A stretch of DNA of 64,000 bases from Pseudomonas viridiflava (GTDB taxonomy: Bacteria; Pseudomonadota; Gammaproteobacteria; Pseudomonadales; Pseudomonadaceae), in the NCBI GenBank assembly GCA_900596015.1, contig UVIF01000021.1:1-64000 (forward strand), written 5' to 3'. Below, in pieces: positions 47,816 to 56,979 of this stretch; position 1 is the stretch's first letter, and each line of letters begins with the position of its first letter. Position numbers and translations under genes: made by a program. A model generated the notes under the pieces. The model was not told the origin of the DNA and ran no database searches. It worked only from the letters and a program-made list of their open reading frames with translations.

Positions 47816-48688
47816 TCAGTACAGCGCGGCGAACAGCTTGCGGCGGTAAGTGGTCACCAGCGGGTGATCGTTGCCGAGCAGTTCGAACACCTGCAGCAAC
47901 GTCTTATGCGGCAGCCCTTCGCTGTAACTGCGATTGCGCATGAACAGTTGTAGCAGGCCGTCGAGCGCTGCTTCGTAATGCTGGCGCGACAGCTGCTGGA
48001 CGCACAGCTGGTACGCTGCTTCGTCGTCGCCAGGGTCACGGGCCAGGCGCGCCTTGAGATCGGCCACATCGGGCAGGGCCCTGGCCTGACGCAGGAATGT
48101 CAGCTGCGCCTTGGCGCCGGCCAGCGCAGCCTTGTGCTCGTCACCACCGACGGCATCGAGCACCTGTTGCGCTTCGTCCAGCTCGCCGCGTTCGGCCAGG
48201 CAGCGAGCGAACAGGATCAACGCGCCAGGGTTGGCATTGTCCTCGGCCAGCAGCCCTTTCAAGGTCTGCTCGGCTTCGCCGAAGCGGCTCTCGCTGAACA
48301 GGGCCTGCGCCAGCTCCAGTGGATCGGCCGCCGCTGGCGGTGGCATCTGTACATGCGGTTCGAGCAAGGCGCGGATGGCCGACTCAGGTTGTGCGCCAGC
48401 GAAGCCATCCACCGGCTGACCATCCTTGAACAACACCACGGTAGGCAGGCTGCGAATGCCGAAGCGGCCGACGATGTCGGGTTCGGCGTCGCAGTCGACC
48501 TTGGCCAGAACCAGCTCGCCTGCGTAGCTCTCGGCAATCTGTTGCAGCAAAGGCATGAGCACTTTGCAGGGGGCGCACCACTCGGCCCAGAAATCCACCA
48601 GCACGGGCCGGGTAAAGGATTCGTCGATGACGGCCTGGTCGAAGTTGGCCGTAGTAACGTCGATGATGTACGGGGTTTCTTGACTCAT
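47816..48688 (-). CDS. cnoX: Thioredoxin-TPR co-chaperone CnoX (YbbN)
   Basis: 290 residues. N-terminal thioredoxin fold with active site WCAPCK (Cys38, Cys41), then a TPR-like C-terminal half (about 120-290). Family members protect proteins from oxidation and pass them to GroEL. Unlike E. coli CnoX, whose motif lacks the first cysteine, this protein keeps both, so it may also reduce disulfides. Monocistronic by its flanking hairpins. Confidence 0.9.
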   Translation of the reverse strand: MSQETPYIIDVTTANFDQAVIDESFTRPVLVDFWAEWCAPCKVLMPLLQQIAESYAGELVLAKVDCDAEPDIVGRFGIRSLPTVVLFKDGQPVDGFAGAQPESAIRALLEPHVQMPPPAAADPLELAQALFSESRFGEAEQTLKGLLAEDNANPGALILFARCLAERGELDEAQQVLDAVGGDEHKAALAGAKAQLTFLRQARALPDVADLKARLARDPGDDEAAYQLCVQQLSRQHYEAALDGLLQLFMRNRSYSEGLPHKTLLQVFELLGNDHPLVTTYRRKLFAALY

Positions 48689-48738
48689 GTGAATCTCGAG
48701 GATCAGCGTTTCGGTGGACTATAAGGGATTCGAATCGG

Positions 48739-48774
48739 GCCCACCACCGCCGCTCGTTTGGCCCGGTGGTGGGC
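48739..48774 (-). terminator. Hairpin downstream of the lipoprotein gene
   Basis: Perfect 11-bp stem GCCCACCACCG/CGGTGGTGGGC with a 14-base loop, located 15 bases after the lipoprotein stop and before the cnoX start. Confidence 0.6.
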
Positions 48775-48788
48775 GTTGGCAGGCCGTG

Positions 48789-49244
48789 TCAGGGGGCTTT
48801 GATCATTTCCAGGTTGCCCAGCAGCTGGGTGGTGGGCTGGTTGATCTGCACGGCAGGCAGGTGCAGGATCAACTGCCCCGACTGGCTGGCGCGGGCGCGC
48901 AGCTCGACCCGCGACCCGGCCGGGAAGGCTTCGGCGGCAAAGCGCAGCTGGAAGGGCAGGGCTTGGCCAGTGCCCCGCTGCTTGGCGCTGGCCAGCAGTT
49001 TCTGCGGGCGACCGCGCGAATCGATCACCAACAGGGCCATCTCGACTTCGGCGCCGGCGGGTACGCCGATCAGGTTGCCGCTGAGCTGGCGCTGGTAGGC
49101 GGGCAATGGCCCAAGTTCCACGGGCGCCTTGATGACAGGTGCCGCTGCGGGCGGGGCCACGGTGGCCACCGGCTTGGGCGCATCACTGCTGCAGGCAGCG
49201 AGCAGGCTGAAGAAAGCGAGCAGAACGAGCGACTTGGACGGCAT
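48789..49244 (-). CDS. YbaY-type lipoprotein
   Basis: 151 residues from ATG 49244. Lipoprotein signal [18 protein letters not shown] with the lipidated Cys18, a Pro/Ala-rich spacer, then a beta-rich domain ([36 protein letters not shown]) resembling the YbaY/YscW lipoprotein family. The residue after Cys is Ser, so outer-membrane sorting is expected. It is divergent from nrdR. Function not established. Confidence 0.8.
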   Translation of the reverse strand: MPSKSLVLLAFFSLLAACSSDAPKPVATVAPPAAAPVIKAPVELGPLPAYQRQLSGNLIGVPAGAEVEMALLVIDSRGRPQKLLASAKQRGTGQALPFQLRFAAEAFPAGSRVELRARASQSGQLILHLPAVQINQPTTQLLGNLEMIKAP

Positions 49245-49351
49245 TTCGAAACCCAACGAAAGTAGAACCGTCTGTATACCGCAAAGCCCCGGGCTTGTCT
49301 TGCCAGTGGGATGCGCTACCATGGCCCTCCCTTTTTTTGTTGCCTGCCACC

Positions 49352-49816
49352 ATGCACTGTCCCTTCTGCGGTGCCAACGACACCAAGGTCATCGACTCAC
49401 GATTGGTCGCCGAGGGCGAGCAAGTACGCCGGCGCCGTGAGTGCCTGGCTTGCGGTGAGCGTTTCACCACCTTCGAAACCGCCGAACTGGTGCTCCCGCG
49501 ACTGATCAAGCAAGACGGCAGCCGCCAGCCTTTCGACGAAGAAAAACTGCGTGCGGGCATGCAGCGAGCGCTGGAAAAGCGCCCTGTCAGTGTCGAGCGC
49601 CTCGAAGCGGCACTGGTGCACATCAAGCATCAGTTGCGCGCCACGGGCGAACGCGAGGTCAAGTCGCTGGTCGTCGGCGAATGGGTCATGACCGAGCTGC
49701 AAAAGCTCGATGAAGTGGCCTACATCCGTTTCGCTTCGGTGTACCGACGCTTCCAGGACCTGGACGAGTTTCGCGAAGAAATCGACCGCCTGGCGCGCGA
49801 GCCGGCCAAGGAATGA
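49352..49816 (+). CDS. nrdR: Transcriptional repressor NrdR
   Basis: Represses ribonucleotide reductase genes in response to ATP/dATP. Start at ATG 49352 ([10 protein letters not shown]), giving the standard 154 residues; the frame is open 19 codons further upstream. A zinc ribbon (Cys3, Cys6, Cys31, Cys34) precedes an ATP-cone domain (about 49-139). Its stop overlaps the ribD start (ATGA), placing it at the head of the riboflavin operon. Confidence 0.96.
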   Translation: MHCPFCGANDTKVIDSRLVAEGEQVRRRRECLACGERFTTFETAELVLPRLIKQDGSRQPFDEEKLRAGMQRALEKRPVSVERLEAALVHIKHQLRATGEREVKSLVVGEWVMTELQKLDEVAYIRFASVYRRFQDLDEFREEIDRLAREPAKE

Positions 49817-50979
49817 TGAGCATGCCCGACCCGACGGCCAGCGATGCCCGGCACATGGCCCGTGCCTTGGAGTTGGCGCGCAAGGGCGTGTATTCCACTC
49901 ATCCCAATCCGCGCGTGGGTTGCGTGATCGTGCGTGACGGTGAAACGGTCGGCGAAGGTTGGCACGTGCAGGCCGGCGGCCCCCATGCCGAGGTGCATGC
50001 ACTACGCCAGGCCGGCACCCGCGCGCAAGGCGCCACGGCCTATGTGACGCTCGAACCGTGCAGCCACTACGGACGTACGCCGCCATGCGCCGAGGCGTTG
50101 GTCGAAGCCGGCGTGGCGCGGGTGGTGGTGGCCATGCAGGACCCCAATCCGCAGGTGGCCGGGCAGGGTCTGGAGCGCCTGCGGCAAGCAGGTATTGCCG
50201 TCACCTGTCCGCTGCTCGCCGCCGAGGCCCGGGCGCTGAACCCCGGATTCCTCAAGCGCATGGAGCACGGCCAGCCCTACGTTCGGGTGAAACTGGCCAT
50301 GAGCCTGGATGGGCGCACGGCCATGGCCAGCGGCGAGAGCCAGTGGATCACCGGGGCTGCCGCGCGTTCGGCGGTGCAGCGTCTGCGGGCGCAATCCAGC
50401 GCCGTATTGACCGGCGCCGACAGCGTGATTGCCGATGGCGCACGGATGACCGTGCGCGCCGTCGAGCTGGGGCTGGATGCCGAGGCTACCGAGCTGGCGA
50501 CTCGCCGGCTACCGCTGCGCATTCTGATCGACGGCCGCTTGCGGGTGCCGCTGGATGCACCGTTCTTCCAGGCCGGCCCCGCGCTGGTCGTCACCTGCGC
50601 AAACCCAACGGATCACCCCGAATACGTTCAGGAAGGTCACGAGCTGCTGAGCTTGCCGGGCAGGGAGGGGCGGGTCGATCTGCCGGCTCTGTGCGGCGAG
50701 CTGGCGCGCCGAGGCCTCAACGAAGTCCTGGTGGAAGCCGGAGCGAGCCTGGCAGGGGCCTTCGCCCGCCAAGGCCTGGTGGACGAGTACCAGATATTCA
50801 TTGCCGCCAAGTTCATGGGCTCCACGGCGCGGCCGTTGCTCGACTGGCCACTGGCGCACATGAGCGAGTCGCCGCAGTTGCAGATCACCGACATGACGGC
50901 AGTGGGCGACGACTGGCGCGTGATCGCCGTCCCGACCCCTGCGCCACAGCCCGCTACGGCCCCGGCAAAGCGCGTATAA
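49813..50979 (+). CDS. ribD: Riboflavin biosynthesis deaminase/reductase RibD
   Basis: Performs two consecutive steps of riboflavin synthesis: deamination of the pyrimidine and NADPH reduction of its ribose. 388 residues from ATG 49813. The deaminase domain has HAE (58-60), Cys83 and Cys92 ([12 protein letters not shown]); the reductase domain follows from about 150 ([14 protein letters not shown]). Overlaps nrdR by 4 bases; ATG at 49816 or 49822 are alternative starts. Confidence 0.95.
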   Translation: MMSMPDPTASDARHMARALELARKGVYSTHPNPRVGCVIVRDGETVGEGWHVQAGGPHAEVHALRQAGTRAQGATAYVTLEPCSHYGRTPPCAEALVEAGVARVVVAMQDPNPQVAGQGLERLRQAGIAVTCPLLAAEARALNPGFLKRMEHGQPYVRVKLAMSLDGRTAMASGESQWITGAAARSAVQRLRAQSSAVLTGADSVIADGARMTVRAVELGLDAEATELATRRLPLRILIDGRLRVPLDAPFFQAGPALVVTCANPTDHPEYVQEGHELLSLPGREGRVDLPALCGELARRGLNEVLVEAGASLAGAFARQGLVDEYQIFIAAKFMGSTARPLLDWPLAHMSESPQLQITDMTAVGDDWRVIAVPTPAPQPATAPAKRV

Positions 50980-51024
50980 TTTCCGGCTTGCGCCTGGCGC
51001 CAGCCTTGTTCTCGAGGAGGACTC

Positions 51025-51687
51025 ATGTTCACCGGCATCATCGAATCCATCGGCAGCATCCGTGCGTTGACCCCCAAGGGCGGTGACGTGCGCGTACACG
51101 TCGACACCGGCAAGCTCGACCTGAGCGACGTCAAGCTCGGCGACAGCATTGCCATCAATGGCGTGTGCCTCACGGCCGTCGAGCTGCCGGGCAGCGGCTT
51201 CGTCGCCGACGTCAGCCGCGAAACCCTGGACTGCACCGCCTTCCACCAGCTCAAGAACGGCAGCCGGGTCAACCTGGAAAAGGCCCTGACGCCCACCACG
51301 CGTCTGGGTGGGCACCTGGTCAGCGGCCATGTCGATGGCGTTGGCGAGGTGGTGTCACGCCAGGAAAACGCCCGTGCCGTGGAATTCCGTATCCGCGCGC
51401 CGAAGGAGCTCGCCAAGTACATCGCCCACAAGGGCTCGATCACCGTCGACGGCACCAGCCTGACGGTGAACGCCGTGGATGGCGCCGAGTTCGCACTGAC
51501 GATCATCCCGCACACGCTGAGCGAAACCATCATGGACGACTACCGTCCCGGTCGCCTGGTCAACCTCGAGGTCGATCTGCTGGCGCGCTATCTGGAGCGT
51601 CTGCTGCTGGGCGACAAGGCCAGCGAATCGAGCCACGGCGCGATCAGCGAAAGCTTCCTGGCGGCCAACGGCTACCTGAAATCCTGA
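51025..51687 (+). CDS. ribE: Riboflavin synthase alpha subunit
   Basis: Dismutates two lumazine molecules to riboflavin. 220 residues made of two similar lumazine-binding barrels: MFTGIIESIG with SIAINGVCLTAV, and HLVSGHVDGVGEV with SITVDGTSLTVNAVD. It has a strong GAGGAGG ribosome site. Fourth enzyme of the pathway, acting with ribH 1.3 kb downstream. Confidence 0.95.
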   Translation: MFTGIIESIGSIRALTPKGGDVRVHVDTGKLDLSDVKLGDSIAINGVCLTAVELPGSGFVADVSRETLDCTAFHQLKNGSRVNLEKALTPTTRLGGHLVSGHVDGVGEVVSRQENARAVEFRIRAPKELAKYIAHKGSITVDGTSLTVNAVDGAEFALTIIPHTLSETIMDDYRPGRLVNLEVDLLARYLERLLLGDKASESSHGAISESFLAANGYLKS

Positions 51688-51721
51688 GCAGCGTGCTGTT
51701 CTGAACACAAGGGGGTGCCGC

Positions 51722-52813
51722 GTGGCGCTCAACACGATCGAAGAGCTGGTGGAAGACATCCGCCAGGGCAAGATGGTCATCCTGATGGATGACGAAGACC
51801 GCGAGAACGAAGGCGACCTGATCATGGCCGCCGAATGCTGCAAGGCCGAGCACATCAACTTCATGGCCCGCCACGCGCGTGGCCTGATCTGCATGCCGAT
51901 GACCCGCGAGCGCTGCGAGACCCTCAAGCTGCCGTTGATGGCGCCGCGCAACGGGTCGGGCTTCGGTACCAAGTTCACCGTGTCCATCGAAGCGGCCATC
52001 GGTGTGACCACCGGCATCTCCGCCGCCGACCGCGCCCGCACGGTGCAGGCCGCAGCTGCGGCCGATGCGCGCGCCGAGGACATCGTCAGCCCCGGGCACA
52101 TCTTCCCGTTGATGGCCCAGGCGGGCGGCACGCTGGCCCGCGCGGGCCACACCGAGGCTGCGTGCGACCTGGCGCGCATGGCCGGCTTCGAGCCTAGCGG
52201 GGTGATCTGCGAGGTGATGAACGACGACGGCACCATGTCGCGCCGTGCCGAGCTGGAGGTATTCGCAGCCCAGCATGACATCAAGATCGGCACCATTGCC
52301 GATCTGATCCACTATCGGATGATCCATGAACGTACCGTTCAGCGGATTGCCGAGCAGCCGCTGGACAGCGAACTGGGCCAGTTCAACCTGGTGACCTATC
52401 GCGATTCGGTGGAAGGCGACGTGCACATGGCGCTGACCCTGGGCACAGTGGTGCCCGACCAGCCGACCCTGGTACGGGTGCACAACATGGACCCGCTGCG
52501 CGACCTGCTGATGGTCAAGCAACCGGGCCGCTGGAGCCTGCGCGCGGCGATGAGCGCGGTTGCCGAGGCCGGCAGCGGCGTGGTGCTGTTGCTCGGCCAC
52601 CAGCAGGACGGCGACGTGCTACTGGCGCACCTGCGGGAAAGTGCCGGGCAGGCTGCGGTGAAAACCCCGACCACCTACAGTATCGTCGGCGCCGGTTCGC
52701 AGATCCTGCGCGACCTGGGCGTGCGCAAGATGCGCCTGCTCAGTTCGCCGATGAAGTTCAATGCGATATCCGGATTCGATCTGGAAGTTGTAGAATACGT
52801 GCCCTCCGAATAA
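51722..52813 (+). CDS. ribBA: RibBA-like: active DHBP synthase fused to degenerate GTP cyclohydrolase II domain
   Basis: 363 residues. The N-terminal DHBP synthase half is intact: acidic loop DDEDRENEGDL (23-33), RHARGLIC, and GHIFPL (125-130). The C-terminal half has the RibA fold but not its chemistry. The zinc-binding HSEC is HNMD (254-257), the CDC pair is absent, and no cysteine occurs after residue 163. It therefore probably makes only the four-carbon unit. A complete RibA is encoded at 56295. Confidence 0.93.
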   Translation: MALNTIEELVEDIRQGKMVILMDDEDRENEGDLIMAAECCKAEHINFMARHARGLICMPMTRERCETLKLPLMAPRNGSGFGTKFTVSIEAAIGVTTGISAADRARTVQAAAAADARAEDIVSPGHIFPLMAQAGGTLARAGHTEAACDLARMAGFEPSGVICEVMNDDGTMSRRAELEVFAAQHDIKIGTIADLIHYRMIHERTVQRIAEQPLDSELGQFNLVTYRDSVEGDVHMALTLGTVVPDQPTLVRVHNMDPLRDLLMVKQPGRWSLRAAMSAVAEAGSGVVLLLGHQQDGDVLLAHLRESAGQAAVKTPTTYSIVGAGSQILRDLGVRKMRLLSSPMKFNAISGFDLEVVEYVPSE

Positions 52814-52945
52814 AGACCGGCTGCAAGGGTTGCGGCGGTGCCGATGCACCGGCCCGCCCGTGACCTGCAGTCTCGATGTTCGTGATCCATTATCCGCAGA
52901 GGCCGCTTGCAGGCGGCCTGGCTCTTTAAGATGAGACAGACCCGA

Positions 52946-53422
52946 ATGACCCTGAAGACCATCGAAGGTAACTTCATCGCCCCCAAAGGCCGCTACGCCC
53001 TGGTGGTTGGCCGCTTCAACAGCTTCGTCGTCGAAAGCCTGGTAGGCGGCGCCGTCGATGCCCTGGTTCGCCACGGCGTCAGCGAAAGCGACATCACCCT
53101 GATTCGCGCCCCGGGTGCGTTCGAGATCCCGCTGGTCGCGCAGAAAGTTGCGCAGCAAAGCGAATACGCCGCGATCATCGCGCTGGGCGCGGTCATTCGG
53201 GGCGGCACGCCGCACTTCGAATACGTTGCCGGCGAATGCACCAAGGGTCTGTCCCAGGTGTCGATGGAGTTCGGCGTGCCGGTCGCCTTCGGCGTACTGA
53301 CCGTAGACACCATCGAGCAGGCCATCGAGCGTTCCGGCACCAAGGCTGGCAACAAGGGTGCGGAAGCTGCGCTTTCTGCCCTGGAAATGGTCAGCCTGCT
53401 GGCGCAGTTGGAGGCCAAGTGA
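52946..53422 (+). CDS. ribH: Lumazine synthase (6,7-dimethyl-8-ribityllumazine synthase)
   Basis: Condenses the pyrimidine with the four-carbon unit. Start at ATG 52946 ([20 protein letters not shown]), 158 residues; the frame opens 13 codons earlier without conservation. Substrate motifs [13 protein letters not shown] and [14 protein letters not shown] are present. The 132-base upstream gap holds a GGCCGC/GCGGCC hairpin at 52901-52918, but I see no FMN riboswitch. Confidence 0.96.
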   Translation: MTLKTIEGNFIAPKGRYALVVGRFNSFVVESLVGGAVDALVRHGVSESDITLIRAPGAFEIPLVAQKVAQQSEYAAIIALGAVIRGGTPHFEYVAGECTKGLSQVSMEFGVPVAFGVLTVDTIEQAIERSGTKAGNKGAEAALSALEMVSLLAQLEAK

Positions 53423-53919
53423 TCAACGACGAAAGCGATCGCTTCAATCCACGCGATCCCAAGCCTGCGGATGCCGGCAAGCCTTCACGCAGCGCCAAGC
53501 GCCGTGAGGCGCGTCAGTTGGCAACCCAGGCCCTCTACCAATGGCACATGGCCAAGCACTCGCTGAACGAGATTGAGGCGCAGTTCCGCGTCGACAACGA
53601 TTTCGGTGACGTCGACGGCGCCTATTTCCGCGAAATCCTGCACGGTGTGCCGGCCAGCCGCGATGAAATCGACAGCGCCCTGGCGCCATGCCTGGACATC
53701 ACCATCGACGAGCTCGATCCGGTCGAGTTGGCCGTGCTGCGCTTGTCTACCTGGGAACTGCTCAAGCGGGTCGACGTGCCTTACCGTGTGGTGATCAACG
53801 AAGGCATCGAGCTGGCCAAAGTATTCGGTTCCACCGACGGCCACAAGTTCGTCAACGGCGTGCTCGACAAGCTGGCGCCGAGCCTGCGTGGCCCGGAAGT
53901 GGCAGCGCACAAGCGCTGA
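53419..53919 (+). CDS. nusB: Transcription antitermination factor NusB
   Basis: Binds boxA RNA with S10 for rRNA antitermination. Start at GTG 53419, overlapping the ribH stop by four bases, gives 166 residues. The helical fold is seen in [31 protein letters not shown] and [16 protein letters not shown]. It sits in the usual ribH-nusB-thiL order. Confidence 0.96.
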   Translation: MINDESDRFNPRDPKPADAGKPSRSAKRREARQLATQALYQWHMAKHSLNEIEAQFRVDNDFGDVDGAYFREILHGVPASRDEIDSALAPCLDITIDELDPVELAVLRLSTWELLKRVDVPYRVVINEGIELAKVFGSTDGHKFVNGVLDKLAPSLRGPEVAAHKR

Positions 53920-53936
53920 TCCCGGACATGCAGCCC

Positions 53937-54902
53937 ATGGGCGAATTCGAGCTGATCCGACACTATTTCGCCGCCGCGTCCTGCGCGCGCGCCGGCGATG
54001 GTGTGGCCTTGGGCATCGGCGACGATTGCGCCCTGCTGGCGTTGGCGCCGGGCGAGCAGATGGCGGTTTCCACCGACACGCTGGTTGCCGGCGTGCATTT
54101 TCCCCAGGGCGCCGACCCTCTCCTGCTGGGCCAGCGCGCCCTGGCCGTCGCGGCCAGCGACCTGGCTGCCATGGGCGCCAGCCCCCTGGGTTTCACCTTG
54201 GCGCTGACCCTGCCCAGCTTTTCGGCGCAGTGGCTGCAAGGGTTCGCCACCGGCCTGGATGCCATGGCCGAGCGCTGCGGCCTGCGCCTGGTCGGAGGTG
54301 ACACCACCCGAGGCCCTTTGAGCCTGACCCTGACCGTATTCGGCCGTCTGCCCCAAGGCATGGCGCTGACGCGTAGCGGTGCCCGGCCGGGTGATCTGCT
54401 GTGCGTCGGCGGCAGTCTCGGCGACGCTGCGGGTGCGCTGCCGCTGGTGCTTGGCCAGCGACATGCCGAGCCTGCGGTGGCCGGGCCCTTGCTGGCTCAC
54501 TACTGGTCACCGTTGCCGCAATTCGCGCTGGGCCAGGCCTTGCGGGGCAGGGCCAGCGCGGCGCTGGATATCTCCGACGGCCTGTTGGCCGACTGCGGCC
54601 ACATTGCCAGGGCGTCGAAAGTCTCCTTGCGGGTGGAACGCGAGCGACTGCCGGTGTCCAATGCCCTGCAGTCGTTGCTCGGCCTGGAACAGGCCTGGTC
54701 AGCGGCGCTGAGCGGGGGGGACGACTATGTACTGGCCTTCACCCTGCCTCCTGAAGAAGAAACCACCCTGCGCGCTCAGGGCGCGGTGTTTTTCGTCATC
54801 GGCCAAGCGAGTGTTGGCGAAGGCGTCACGCTGGTCGACCGTCACGGCCAGGACATCACCCCGACCATTCGGGGCTACCAACATTTTGCGGAGACACCGT
54901 GA
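53937..54902 (+). CDS. thiL: Thiamine-monophosphate kinase
   Basis: Phosphorylates thiamine monophosphate to the active diphosphate cofactor. 321 residues from ATG 53937 (MGEFELIRHYF); ATG 53928 would add MQP. Mg-ATP motifs GIGDDCALL and VSTDTLVAGVHF, and the glycine-rich RLVGGDTTRG, are present. It lies in the riboflavin/nusB cluster, and its product is the cofactor of Dxs encoded at 56980. Overlaps pgpA by 4 bases. Confidence 0.93.
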   Translation: MGEFELIRHYFAAASCARAGDGVALGIGDDCALLALAPGEQMAVSTDTLVAGVHFPQGADPLLLGQRALAVAASDLAAMGASPLGFTLALTLPSFSAQWLQGFATGLDAMAERCGLRLVGGDTTRGPLSLTLTVFGRLPQGMALTRSGARPGDLLCVGGSLGDAAGALPLVLGQRHAEPAVAGPLLAHYWSPLPQFALGQALRGRASAALDISDGLLADCGHIARASKVSLRVERERLPVSNALQSLLGLEQAWSAALSGGDDYVLAFTLPPEEETTLRAQGAVFFVIGQASVGEGVTLVDRHGQDITPTIRGYQHFAETP

Positions 54903-55408
54903 CAGACCATCCCAACCAGGTTCCAGCGGAGTTCGTGCCCCCTTCGGTGTGGCGTAATCCATGGCATTTCCTGGCCTTCGGTTTTGGCTCCGGAACCTTG
55001 CCCAAGGCGCCGGGCACTTGGGGATCCATGGTCGCCGTACCATTCATTCCGCTGTGGCAGATGTTGCCGGACTGGGGCTACTGGCTGATGCTGGGCGTGA
55101 GCATGCTGTTCGGCATCTGGCTGTGCGGCAAGGTCGCCGACGACCTGCGCGTGCATGACCACGAAGGCATCGTCTGGGACGAGATGGTCGGCATGTGGAT
55201 CACCCTGTGGCTGGTGCCCGAAGGTTGGGTCTGGCTGCTGGTGGGTTTTCTGGTGTTCCGCTTCTTCGACATTCTCAAGCCGTGGCCGATTCGCTGGATA
55301 GATCGCCATGTCCATGGGGGTGTGGGTATCATGTTCGATGATGTGCTGGCCGGGGTCTTTGCCTGGCTCGCCATGCAGCTGCTGGTGTGGGGCTGGAGCT
55401 TCGTTTGA
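54899..55408 (+). CDS. pgpA: Phosphatidylglycerophosphatase A
   Basis: Inner-membrane phosphatase making phosphatidylglycerol. 169 residues from GTG 54899, overlapping thiL by four bases. Motifs GSGTLPKAPGTWGS and the metal-binding VWDEMVGMWI are present with four hydrophobic segments. Final gene of the nrdR-rib-nusB-thiL-pgpA run. Confidence 0.94.
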   Translation: MTDHPNQVPAEFVPPSVWRNPWHFLAFGFGSGTLPKAPGTWGSMVAVPFIPLWQMLPDWGYWLMLGVSMLFGIWLCGKVADDLRVHDHEGIVWDEMVGMWITLWLVPEGWVWLLVGFLVFRFFDILKPWPIRWIDRHVHGGVGIMFDDVLAGVFAWLAMQLLVWGWSFV

Positions 55409-55445
55409 ATCGGCCCTGTGCAGGTCGGCCTTGAGGGCGCAACGG

Positions 55446-56192
55446 ATGGCTGGATGGCGGGGGTTGCTGGGTGCAGCGATGCTGTTGGTGTGCTGGGCAG
55501 CCAGCGCAGGGGTAGCGCTGCAGCCTGCGCGCATCGATCTGGTCAGTGAAGCGTGGGAAGACTACACCAACGCCGACGGCACGGGATTGGCCTGGGACGT
55601 CCTGCGCGAGGTGTTCCAACCGGGAGGTATCACGGTGGTCACACGTACCGAGCCCTATATCCGTTCGGTCGGGCTGGTTCAGCAGGGTCAGGCCGATGCC
55701 TGGGTCGGTTCCTACCAGAACGAGGCGCATGCCCTGTACCCGCGCTGGCATTACGATACCGATCATATCTTTGCCTTGAGCCTAGCCGACAAGCCTCAGG
55801 TCGATTTCGCCAGCCTGGGTGGCTATCGCCTGGCCTGGGTGCGCGGCTACCAATTCCAGAAATACCTGCCTAACGTGCGAACCTACAATGAGGTCCAGCG
55901 TCGCACCGGCATCTTGTCCATGCTCGAACACGATCGTGCCGACTATTACGTCGATGCCCTGACCGAAATCGAAGTGATCCTGCGCCAGGCTGCCGAGCCC
56001 GAGCGTTTCAAGCGCGTGCACGTGGCCGAGTTGCCGCTGTACCTGGGGTTCAGCGACAGTGCGCGTGGCCGGGCATTGCTCGCCGTCTACGATCAGCGCA
56101 TGGAACAGTTGGTCAAGACCGGCCAGCTGCGCGCGATCTACCAGCGCTGGGGCCAACCCTATCCGTTCGACCCCCCGTTGCCAGCCCCTTGA
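55446..56192 (+). CDS. Orphan periplasmic solute-binding protein (family 3-like)
   Basis: 248 residues from ATG 55446. Signal peptide MAGWRGLLGAAMLLVCWAASA, then a two-lobe binding fold: LVSEAWEDYTNADGTGLAWD, RTEPYIRSVGLVQQGQADAW, and the C-terminal LRAIYQRWGQPYPF typical of these proteins. No permease or ATPase gene is nearby, so it is an orphan receptor or works with a transporter encoded elsewhere. Ligand unknown; 37 bases after pgpA. Confidence 0.8.
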   Translation: MAGWRGLLGAAMLLVCWAASAGVALQPARIDLVSEAWEDYTNADGTGLAWDVLREVFQPGGITVVTRTEPYIRSVGLVQQGQADAWVGSYQNEAHALYPRWHYDTDHIFALSLADKPQVDFASLGGYRLAWVRGYQFQKYLPNVRTYNEVQRRTGILSMLEHDRADYYVDALTEIEVILRQAAEPERFKRVHVAELPLYLGFSDSARGRALLAVYDQRMEQLVKTGQLRAIYQRWGQPYPFDPPLPAP

Positions 56193-56294
56193 TCGAGCCG
56201 CTGCACAGGCGCCACCATCATCCACTGAGCAGGTGCGTAGAGCTGCTGTTACAATACTGCCCTTGTCAAGTTCATCAAGAATCAGGAGCACCCG

Positions 56295-56936
56295 GTGCCC
56301 GTCGTTTTTGTCGCTGCTTCTCAGCTTCCCACGCCTTTCGCTTTGTTCACCATGCATGGTTTTCTCGATGAGGCCACGGGCCGCGAGCATGTCGTGCTCA
56401 GCCTCGGCGATGTGGCGGACGGCGCACCCGTACTGGGGCGCCTGCATTCGGAATGCCTGACGGGGGACGCGCTGTTCAGCCAGCGCTGCGACTGCGGATC
56501 GCAACTCGAAGCCGCGTTGCAGGCCATTGCCCGGGAAGGGCGCGGCGTCTTGCTGTACCTGCGGCAGGAAGGTCGGGGGATTGGCTTGCTGAACAAGATC
56601 CGTGCCTATGAACTGCAGGACGGCGGCGCCGATACGGTCGAGGCCAATGAGCGCCTGGGCTTCGCTGCCGACCAGCGCGACTACGGCATGTGCGAACCGA
56701 TGCTCGAGCACCTGGGTGTCAAGGCCCTGCGCCTCATGACCAATAATCCGCGCAAGGTCAAGGCATTGACCGATATGGGCATCAACGTTGCCGAGCGCGT
56801 ACCGCTGCACACCGGGCACAACCCACACAACAAATACTACCTGGCCACCAAGGCCGGCAAGCTTGGCCACATGATGGGCAGCGAGCATCAGGGTGAAGTG
56901 GTCGGCACGATCCGCAAGGGTAGCGAAGGGGTGTAG
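56295..56936 (+). CDS. ribA: GTP cyclohydrolase II
   Basis: Opens GTP to start riboflavin synthesis. 213 residues from GTG 56295. Zinc ligands Cys54, Cys65 and Cys67 ([20 protein letters not shown]) and the catalytic [20 protein letters not shown] are all present. It complements the inactive RibA half of RibBA. The C-terminus is a few residues longer than the P. putida protein I recall. Confidence 0.96.
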   Translation: MPVVFVAASQLPTPFALFTMHGFLDEATGREHVVLSLGDVADGAPVLGRLHSECLTGDALFSQRCDCGSQLEAALQAIAREGRGVLLYLRQEGRGIGLLNKIRAYELQDGGADTVEANERLGFAADQRDYGMCEPMLEHLGVKALRLMTNNPRKVKALTDMGINVAERVPLHTGHNPHNKYYLATKAGKLGHMMGSEHQGEVVGTIRKGSEGV

Positions 56937-56938
56937 CG

Positions 56939-56971
56939 CGGTGCAGGGCTGACCATGTCAGCCCTGCACCG
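56939..56971. terminator. Perfect hairpin between convergent ribA and dxs
   Basis: Fifteen-bp perfect stem CGGTGCAGGGCTGAC/GTCAGCCCTGCACCG with loop CAT, filling most of the 43-base gap. No U tract on either side. Confidence 0.6.
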
Positions 56972-56979
56972 AAGTGACG

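Noticed and set aside
50980..52945. FMN riboswitch in the riboflavin operon
   Set aside because: The gaps before ribE, ribBA and ribH are short (45, 34 and 132 bases) and lack the conserved RFN element sequence blocks.
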